NCBI GenBank assembly: GCA_964016875.1
Contig: OZ024736.1
Coordinates: 41,510,707-41,574,706, forward strand
Source: Fallopia convolvulus
Lineage: Eukaryota; Streptophyta; Magnoliopsida; Caryophyllales; Polygonaceae
DNA length: 64,000 nucleotides
Direction of reading: 5' to 3'
The translations under genes were made by a program, and so were the position numbers. The notes under the pieces are model-generated. The model was given only the letters and a program-made list of their open reading frames with translations. It did no database searches and had not been told where the DNA came from. Positions within the stretch are counted from its first letter, which is position 1. The number at the start of each line of letters is the position of its first letter. Of the stretch, positions 55,460 through 64,000 are shown in pieces.

Positions 55460-58335
55460 ATGAGTGCCAACGACGACACCTCGTCCGAACCAATGGCGGC
55501 TGCACTTGCCAACATCGCCGAAAGTCAGACACAGATGCAATCCGCTATGTCTACTATGATGAAGACTTTGGAGACTACTCTTCGTCAACAGGAAACGAAC
55601 CGGATTCGCACCGACACCGTCTACGATATCCTCACAACGCGTCTCGGACCAGCCACCGGCGCGAATCTACAGCCGCTCGGACAACGCCAACCGTTCGTCC
55701 TCACCTCGGACGACAGTTCAGCCGCCACGACTTCTTATCTCGGGCCCGAGAATCGACCCGCGGATCACACCTTCGCCGCGAACGCAGCCGCGCAGCAAAT
55801 CGCGGGCGACGGGCTCTTGCCTGTGCCGGGCGACCGTGCCCTAGGGTTCCTGCCCCACTTGGCCGCCGTACCCACTGACGTGTTCCAAGACGGGATCCAG
55901 GCCGTTCCTCAGGCCGCTAACGCCGATGTCGACATTAGGGCTCCACCTGCCCCCGGAAACATACCCCGGATCCGAATTGATGCTCCTCGGTTCAACGGAT
56001 CTGATCCTCAGGGATGGCTTTTCAAAATTCAATCTTATTACGATTATTTTCAGACCACTAATCTTGATCGCTTAAATCTCGTAGGTCTTTTAATCGATCA
56101 CCCGGCATCGGATTGGTTTCGCTATTACAGGCAAAACAATATGGGCGTGACTTGGCAACATTTTCTTCAAGCCGTTCGTCAGCGTGTCGATCCTCAGTAT
56201 TACGAGGAATATGTCAGCCTACTATCTCGCCTACAGCAGCGCACTACGGTTCTCGCTTATCAAACAAAATTCGAGGCTCTTTTGAATAAAGTTACCGGGC
56301 TAGCTGAGTCCACTCTGATTTCTTTCTTTAAAGCCGGGCTCAAGCAACCTATTCAACGGGAACTCAACCTGCGGAACCCCGTCTCTCTAGCTCAAGCCTT
56401 TGCTCTTGCCCGTGAATTATCGGCATCGTTCGACGATAGTTTCGCGGCTCACCAAACTGCGCGTCGCGGCTCACCAACCTATTCAACGACCCCAACTAGT
56501 AGCCCCGCGGCACCCGCCAATTCTCCGGCCCCAACAGCTGCCACGGCTAAAGCGCATAAGCTGCCTATTCGGCGTTTGTCACAAGCAGAACGCGCGGAGC
56601 GTAGTCGGAAAGGATTATGTTGGAATTGTGACGACAAATTCACTGCAGGGCATCGCTGTAAACACCGTTTTTTGGCCTTACTCGGTACACATGACTCCGA
56701 GGATGAAGAAGAACAGGCTAGCCCTTCCGATGATCCTCTCGTTGTGTCCGGCGATGTCTCTAGTGTTTGGTCGATGGAGGGTTTCACCAATCCGAACTCG
56801 TTGAAGTTGATTGGTTCCCTCGGCGATAAGCAGATTCACGTCCTCATTGACGGGGGTAGTACTCACAATTTCGTCCATCCCACAGTGACGGAAGAGCTTC
56901 GCTTGCCATTAACGCCCATTCCGTCTTTTCGGGTTTACGTCGGAAACGGTGAGTCCCTCATTTGCACTCATAAGTGTCTTGCCACTCCGTTAGTTATACA
57001 AGGACACGATTTTGCTGTTGATCTATTCGTGTTGCAGATTCATGGCCCACAGATTGTACTCGGTGTGCAATGGTTGCAAACACTGGGCCGAGTTACGCAT
57101 GACTATGCCAAATTGACAATGGAATTTGTGTTAGACGGACGGAAAATTTTGCTATCTGGCGATCACCACGGGCCGAAATTGATTTCGTTCAACACGTTCC
57201 ACACGCTATGTGAATCGGATTCCGTCGCTGAGTGCTTCGAATTGATGGCGGTCGAGTTGACGACGCCCGATTCCGACCCTGCCGAGGTTGTGTTTCCGCC
57301 TGAGATCCATGACGATATTGTCACTATTTTATGACTCCATGAATCTGTCTTCAGACTTCCGACAGGCTTACCACCGCGCCGTATTTGGGATCATCGCATT
57401 CATCTGCATCAGAGCACGAAACCGGTGAATGTTCGGCCATATCGCTATCCATATTTTCAGAAATCAGAGATTGAGCGACAAGTATAGGATATGTTATCTC
57501 AAGGCATCATTCAGCACAGTACAAGCCCATTTTCTTCTCCAGTATTGCTTGTCAAAAAGAAAGACGGATCTTTCTGCTTTTGTGTCGATTATCGAGCCTT
57601 GAGCACGGCCACAGCTACAGATAAGTTCCCGATTCCCACCGCTGATGAATTATTTGATGAACTTGGGAAAGCCGTATATTTTACTAAGCTCGATTTGCGT
57701 TCGGGATACCATCAGATCCGAAAGCATTCTGATGACATTTATAAAACGACATTTCGTACTCATGATGGACATTTTGAATTTGTAGTCATGCCATTCGGCT
57801 TAACTAATGCTCCATCTACTTTTCAGGCCGCTATGAATCATTTATTTGTTGAGTACTTACGGGATTTTGTAATCGTCTTCTTTGATGATATTTTGATTTA
57901 CAGCCCATCCTTGGATCTCCATCTGCGCCACACCGACACGGTTTTACAGATTCTGCAGACCAATTATTTCTTTGTCAAGAGTTCTAAGTGCGCCTTTGGC
58001 ACGACGAAAGTTGAATATTTGGGTCATATCGTTTCTGCCGGACAGTTGCTAGCCGATCCTGACAAGCTGAAAGCCATGGCCAAATAGCCTACACCATGGA
58101 CAGTCCGCCAATTACGAGGCTTCTTGGGCCTTACTGGGTATTACCGGAAATTTATTCGGAATTACGCTTCATTGGCGGCCCCGCTGACAGCCTTGCTCCA
58201 AAAAGATAAGTTCGCTTGGTCTTCTATTGTGGAGGATGCTTTTCAGTTTCTTAAGCAAACTATGCTGACCCCGCCGATTTTGCAGCTGCCCGACTTTTCT
58301 ATTGATTTTGTCATCAAAACCAATGCTTCATGGGA
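55460..58335 (+). pseudogene. Gypsy-2 gag-pol polyprotein, truncated
   Basis: ATG at 55460. The gag core (FNGSDPQGWLFKIQSYYDYF) is at about residue 180, the zinc knuckle CWNCDDKFTAGHRCK near 56620, the protease DGGST near 56850 (intact motif, unlike gypsy-1), and RT (FCVDYRALS, FTKLDLRSGYHQIR, FFDDILIYS) at 57550-57910. RNase H breaks off after IKTNAS. The frame is single but has stops at 57332 (TGA), 57485 (TAG) and 58085 (TAG, where the relative has Trp). The first 625 codons are uninterrupted, so gag-protease could still be made. Confidence 0.9.
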
Positions 58336-58583
58336 TGTGAGCCCTGCGGAACATCTCTGAAGCCAGAAGGTTTGAGCTAATCAGTTGGAAGCGCGTATGT
58401 GCTCTAGGATCCACTAGTAAGAAGGATGCACATTTTCTTCGTCAGCAAGTTTTGTTCCATAATGTTTTCCGCCGGAAGGTTTTAACGAGGTCGCATCTTC
58501 ATAGATTTATCTTTTTTTTAGTTAATGAAGTTATGTTTTGCCTATTTATTCCAAAAATGATTAGAGGTTTAAAATATATTTAA
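58336..58583. other. Junction DNA, unassigned
   Basis: Short stretch between the truncated gypsy and the Helitron. It resembles neither, and its GC-richer start suggests another gene or element fragment. Confidence 0.3.
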
Positions 58584-60957
58584 TCCATACTACTATAAGA
58601 GTTTGGATATCACAACACTATCCGGTCGTTGATAAATAAAACCTCAATATAGATCTTATCTAACCGTTCAACTTACATTTATCCTAGCCGTTCGATTTAG
58701 TAACATCTGACCGTCCATCCAATTACTTAAAAATGCATGTTGAACTATCGTGTGGGTGTAATAATCCGATTTGTTATTTTAATATTACTCGAAATTTGTG
58801 TCGTTCTTGCTTAGCTCTTAAGTAATCTCGGGGAGACCGTAAAAAATATATTTTCTTGGAAAAGCGTGCCCGACTTAAGTGATATTCGGATGTAACCGGG
58901 TAATTTTGACATTTCTCGAAAAACGTGTCCAAGTTACTTCGCTCGTAAGTGAGGTCGTAAAAAATATATTTTCTTGGAAAAGCGTGCCCGACTTATGTGA
59001 TATTCGGATGTCAACAGGTAATTTTGACATGTCTCGAAAAACGTGTCCAGGTTACTTCGCTCTCGGGGAGATCGTAAAAAATATATTTTCTTGGAAAAGC
59101 GTGCCCGCCTTAGGTGATATTCCGATTTGAACGGGTAATTTTGACATGTCTCGAAAAACGTGTCCAGGTTACTTCGCTTGTAGCGAGCTCGTAAAAAAAA
59201 TTCTTGGAAAAGCGTGCCCGACTTATGTGATATTCGGATGTCAACGGGTAATTTTGACATGTCTCGAAAAACGTGTCCAGGTTACTTCGCTCTCGGGGAG
59301 GTCGTAAAAAATATATTTTCTTGGAAAAGCGTGCCCGACATAGGTGATATTCGGATTTGAACGGTAATTTTGACATGTCTCGAAAAACGTGTCCAAGTTA
59401 CTTTGCTTGTAAGCGAGCTCGTAAAAAAATATTTTTTTTGGAAAAACGTGCCCGACTTAGGTGATATTCGGATTTAAACGGGTAATTTTGACATGTCTCA
59501 AAAACGTTCAACTTACATTTATTCTAGCCGTTCGATTTAGTAACATCTGATCGTTCATCCAATTACTTAAAAATGTGTGTTGCACTACCGTGTGGGAGTA
59601 ATAATCCGATTTGTTATTTTAATGTTATTCGAAATTCGTGTCGTTCTTGCTTAGCTCTTAAGTAATCTCGGGGAGACCGTAAGTATTTTCTTGGAAAAGC
59701 GTGCCCGACCTAGGTGATATTCGGATTTGAACGGGTAATTTTGACATGTCTCGAAAAACGTGTCCAGGTTACTTCGCTCGTAAGCGAGCTCGTAAAAAAT
59801 ATATGTTCTTGGAAAAGCGTGCCCGACTTAGGTGATATTCGGATTTGAACGGGTAATTTTGACATGTCTCGAAAAGCGTGTCCAGGTTACTTCGCTTGTA
59901 AGCGAGCTCGTAAAAAAAAATCTTGGAAAAGCGTGCTCGACTTAGGTGATATTTGGATGTCAACGGGTAATTTTGACATGTCTCGAAAAACGTGTCTAGG
60001 TTACTTCTTTCGTAAGCAAGCTCGGATAAGTTTGTTTCTTAGTTGTGAAGAAAGCTCGTATACGTAATAAAACAAGTTTTAAGACATTTGATGGCTTGAA
60101 GTCAAGTAAAATAATACCAAAAAAACCATGCCCCTTTAAATAAATTTACGGAAATGCCATTTTCATATTATTTTTCCAAAAAACTCATGCTCCTTTAAAT
60201 AAATTTACGAAAATGCCATTTCCATATCTCTACACTAATGAAGTCTCCGTCTATTTTCTTGGAAAAGCGTGCCCGACGTAAGTGATATTCGGATGTAACC
60301 GGGTAATTTTGACATGTCTCGAAAAAAGTGTCCAAGTTACTTCGCTTGTAAGCGAGCTCGTAAAAAATATATTTTCTTGGAAAAGCGTGCCCGACTTAAG
60401 TGATATTCGGATTTGAACGGGTAATTTTGACATGTCTCGAAAAACGTGTCCAGGTTACTTCGCTTGTAAGAGAGCTCGTAAAAAATATATTTTCTTGAAA
60501 AAGCGTGTCCGACTTAGGTGATATTCGGATGTAACCGGGTAATTTTGACATGTCTCGAAAAACGTGTCCAGGTTACTTCGTAAAAAAAAATTCTTGGAAA
60601 AGCGTGCTCGACTTAGGTGATATTTGGATTTGAACGGGTAATTTAGACATGTCTCGAAAAACGTGTCCAGGTTACTTCTTTCGTAAGCAAGCTCGGATAA
60701 GTTTGTTTCTTAGTTGTGAAGAAAGCTCGTATACGTAATAAAAACAAGTTTTAAGATATTGGATGGCGTGAAGTCAAGTAAATTAATGCCAAAAAAACCA
60801 TGGCCTTTAAATAAATGTACGGAAATGCCATTTTCATATTATTTTTCCAAAAACTCATGCCCCTTTAAATAAATTTATGAAAATGACATTTTCATATCTC
60901 TACACTAATGAAGTTTCCGTCTTATAATCGCCGCGCAACGCGCGACCTGATTGCTAG
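58584..60957 (+). mobile_element. Non-autonomous Helitron with minisatellite
   Basis: Begins TCCATACTACTATAAGAG after an A and ends CTAG before a T. Ten bases before the end is the GC hairpin GCCGCGCAACGCGCG. These are classic Helitron termini. Most of its 2374 bp is a ~117-bp tandem repeat plus two longer internal duplications. No Rep/helicase sequence. Confidence 0.82.
58850..60680. repeat. ~117-bp minisatellite, about 13 units
   Basis: Each unit contains TTGGAAAAGCGTGCCCGACT, GATATTCGGAT, TAATTTTGACATGTCTCGAA, CGTGTCCAGGTTACTTCGC and the small palindrome CGCTTGTAAGCG. Unit length is 113-119 bp. Arrays are broken at about 59498-59690 and 60005-60250 by copies of the Helitron's own 5' and 3' flank sequence. 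Open frames on both strands are products of the repeat. Confidence 0.92.
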
Positions 60958-63369
60958 TATCATCAAAAGAATAGGAAGCAAAGAAAAGTAAAAGCGTTAC
61001 TTTTTTTGAGAGAGAATGGTACCGCACATAAAAATTAAATCGGAGTACTATTTTCAAAGGCATTGGCAGTGGCTAGATTTCCGAAGATAGTAAAGACTTT
61101 ACAACTAATATATCCATTTATCTTCCAAGGTTTTGTGCGAATTTTCGTGGAGGTGATATATCTATAAGCAAATACACCTAACTAACAGCCACGTACACAT
61201 GTCAGACAATAATAGGAGACGAGAATTAGGAGAGAAGTCATCCAACAAGAATAAAACCAACACAAGCTTATTTTCAAGTACGTACTTGAAAAATTCAAAC
61301 CATTCATCATCAACATACCACATTTGTTTCTATAGCCATCTCAATATAGATCATTTTCCACTTTGACTTATGTGTACTCTATCTATATATATTTGCCATG
61401 TCAAGTGTGTCCGAACCTTCACTGACCGCGTGTATCCACATATAGATTATCCAGTTCGGTCATTTTTTTACTATCCAACTCAGTCTCAAAATATTCGATC
61501 AGAAATAAATATCATTTTTAACTTTTAATATAAAATTTAAAAATATTAATTATTCTCAAAAGTTTAAAAAAAAATCTCAAAACTTTAAAAAAAATTAAAA
61601 AATTTTAAAAAAAATTCTCAATCTAAAACGATACATTAAAATTCAAATACTAAAAACGACACTTATTCTAGATCGGAGGGAGTATAATATTCGTTCTAGG
61701 TATAAATTAATCGATCGGAAGACAATTGCAAATTTGAGATTGATTGAAGACAGAATAGTACTTCAGTTGTGGCATGCATGTCGATGACATAGTTAAGAAC
61801 ATCAATTTCTCTTTGAAGAAAAGGCAAGGGGCGAAACTTATGCTTCGAATAATTAATTACAATTAAGTCGAAGCTGCAAGGCAATAGATCGAGATGCATG
61901 AGATCGATAGAGACCTGTATTTGAGAAAGAAAAGAAGAAAAAACTCTCTAGGCAGGAAATTCAAAGGTTGGAAATTTGTAGATGAGGAAGAACATCAAAC
62001 ATGTGGAATTAGGTAGAGAGATGAGTCACTGGCGCATCAGATTTTGTTGTCAATTGTGTTGCCGTTGGGGAGCTTTGAATGCAAGCTAAGTCAGACACAT
62101 GAATATATATGACTATATCATATGAGGGAGGTAGTTCATAGGTCCACTTTATTCAATATGTATTATTTGACTCAGAAATATCATACTTCGTAGTTAATTG
62201 TGGCATTTTTTTCTCTGCCCAACTTTGCACTTAAATCTCAATATTTTCTACATCGATCAGTATTCTTATTAATTTGTTCGTACGTCTCTTTAAACAAGTT
62301 AATTGTATGTACGCACGTACGTTTGATCTAAATAATTTATTGTTTTGTTCTAAATTTGTTAAGCCAATATTGAACAAAATTAAACGTTACATTGCACATG
62401 TATGGTGCTGGTGCTAGACGTGATGTAAATGAAAAAAGCAAAGTGGAGGGATTAGGAGTATGTCAAGCATATCGTTTTACCAAATCTAAGACATGATGCA
62501 GTATTGACATGGCAACTATTCATGGCTAATGTGGCCGCATGTCATCCATGTCCCCACTCCATCGGACTTCGATCAATTCCTAGCTCTCTTGTCATACTCA
62601 GTTCGATCTCAATGTACATGTGCATGGTCTTCTTGTCGTGCTGAATCCTTGTATTATATGATGAGTAGACATGTCAATACTCATCTCAAATTCCCCATCT
62701 GAAAACTAGCTAGACTCGACTGTCCAAAATTTTTTAAGTTAAAACTCAACCCGAAAATTAAATATGAGTAGATAAACTTAGTAGATAACTATTGGCAATA
62801 GGAGGTGTAGTCCACCTTTTTTATATACTAAGTTTTATTTCACAAAAATTTCGATGCGGGAAGTTAATTTCACACGAATCTCATTCAGCAAAGTAGACAG
62901 GTAGATACAATTGGGAAACGTATATTTAGCCATACTCAAACAACCAGAAAATAAGCCTAGATCAGAACTAGACTTGCTCCGATGTCATAATAAAGTTTAT
63001 GGGTCATTCAGTAGATGATCGAGGACGTGTTTGTAAGAGAGTATTTATGCAGATAAGCCAAATCGGGATTGTCCAACAGGTCGTCAACCCATAAAAATAA
63101 ATTCGACATGTGACCCGACCCGTAACCCATTTTATGGGTTATGATAGTTTGGGTCATGGGTCGACCCGTTTGACCCGTACAATTAAGCCATTTGACCATT
63201 TTTAACCCATTTGACTCATAAAATTCTATTTCTTCCATTCATTAAATACAACAATAACATTTTGTTTTCACTTTTTTAGTATACGGGTCGACCTGTAAAC
63301 TAAAAAATCTAACCCGTTACACGACTCATATTTTTTGTCTGACTAACAAGTCGTAGAAAAAAAAACAGC
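60958..63369. other. Intergenic, no gene recognised
   Basis: AT-rich. TAGACATGTCAA at 62666 resembles the end of the MITE at 38926, and GACCCGACCCGTAACCC-type motifs lie at 63100-63330, so a decayed hAT MITE may be present, but no right end was found. A minus-strand frame at 61696-61899 has no known domain. Confidence 0.4.
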
Positions 63370-64000
63370 TACCCCAGAGACTCCTTCTCAGAGGATTCCA
63401 ATAGTTCACTAATGTTTATAGCACCTTCCAAATATGATCTCAATCACAACTTGCCTAAGTGTGATAATATTCCAATTGGAAGATCTCGCTAAAGACAGAT
63501 TAAAAGAGTATAAAAGTATTCCTAAATTGTTAACCGCTCAGATATTGCCGTAACCAATCGACCTCGGATTTCATTCTCATCCAAATCCTCCAAATTTCAT
63601 CTCATCTTTTCACAAACGATCCATGCTTAACTGTCTAACCTTCTACGCGATCGTCCGTTCAAGATCGAATCTTCTCCACGATCGTCCGTTCAAGATCTGG
63701 TACTTTGCCAAATATAGAAAGTCGCGTAGAATCCTGTAGAGACTTTCCAAATTTTCACTTGTTCCCTCCATCATTGCTCACGACGTTCCATCACTCTTGG
63801 CGATGTTCTTGAAGCGTTCTTGAAATACTTATTTTGAACAACACATTAAACCAACAAAGTTTGTCATTATCAAAACTAAGAGAAACCATGGAATAAATAA
63901 TGTTTCTACATTTTTCCTCTTTTGATGAAGTCAAACTTATGCAAAAATGCTCATCTAGAAACCAATTGGTATAAAAGACATGGAAGAATTAAAAAATTCA
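63370..64000 (-). repeat. LTR related to 9601-10479, cut by the window edge
   Basis: On the minus strand it follows the 9601-10479 LTR through most of its length (GAGAAGGAGTCTCTGG, AGGCAAG.TTGTGATT, GGTTTAATGTGTTGTT). The beginning of the LTR should lie just beyond position 64000. GATCGTCCGTTCAAGATC is locally duplicated at about 63649 and 63679. Confidence 0.7.

Larger units (their letters stand above)
55050..58335 (+). mobile_element. Ty3/gypsy chromovirus element 2, 3'-truncated
   Basis: The 5' LTR is 55050-55430 (TGATACG..GTATCA, 381 bp), followed by ATTGGTGCTTTC as primer-site region and a gag-pol frame that stops abruptly in RNase H near 58335. No integrase or 3' LTR follows. It is a close relative of gypsy-1. 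Confidence 0.88.

Noticed and set aside
58850..60680. Centromeric satellite array
   Set aside because: The units are confined within Helitron termini and number only about thirteen, so a local minisatellite is the simpler reading.

Overview
This window is nuclear DNA from a flowering plant, most likely a eudicot. The evidence is plant-only or plant-style genes (an OVATE family protein, an NKAP/MAS2-type SR-rich protein and a WDR5a-type WD40 protein), AT-rich intergenic DNA, CCCTAAA-type telomere-like repeats and a dense load of plant transposable elements. No bacterial, viral or organellar genes were recognised.

Three host genes are well supported. They are an OVATE family gene (11216-11902, +), an NKAP/MAS2 homologue (19508-21154, +) and a two-exon WDR5-like gene (27963-30233, -). 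The last two are convergent, and a copia retrotransposon (22439-27546) sits between their 3' ends. Nearly everything else is mobile DNA in different states of decay.

Layout from left to right. 1296-4912 is an apparently intact hAT transposon with perfect 12-bp ends and 8-bp target duplication. 5559-9142 is a Mutator-like element built from arrays of short palindromes with telomere-like repeats inside. 9601-10714 is an LTR joined to a TRIM-like piece. The OVATE gene follows, then two hAT-type MITEs (12946-13491, 13626-14206). 16170-19106 is a SINE-like or duplicated unit that carries a solo LTR and a poly(A)-tailed retroposon. NKAP, copia and WDR5 come next. Two short Helitrons of one family (30459-30885 + and 34686-34992 -) flank a plain region. 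35399-36070 is a hAT-type MITE that contains a tRNA-like segment. 36185-40208 is a TRIM on the minus strand split by a second Mutator-like element (36230-39869), which itself holds a hAT MITE (38926-39379). 43321-50890 is an L1 LINE split by a gypsy element (44368-50023). 53420-58335 is a Tat/Ogre-like gag remnant split by a second, truncated gypsy element. 58584-60957 is a Helitron filled with a ~117-bp minisatellite. The window ends in a minus-strand LTR related to the one at 9601.

The best candidate for an undescribed system is the pair of ~3.6-kb Mutator-like elements at 5559-9142 and 36230-39869. They share size, 9-bp target duplications, related termini, ends made of tandem short palindromes of different sequence in the two copies, a GC-rich exon-like segment near the left end, degenerate telomere-type repeats, and a ~39-bp repeat next to those telomere-type repeats. 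No transposase was recognised in either.

All boundaries, target duplications and LTR differences were read by eye. No alignment or database search was run.
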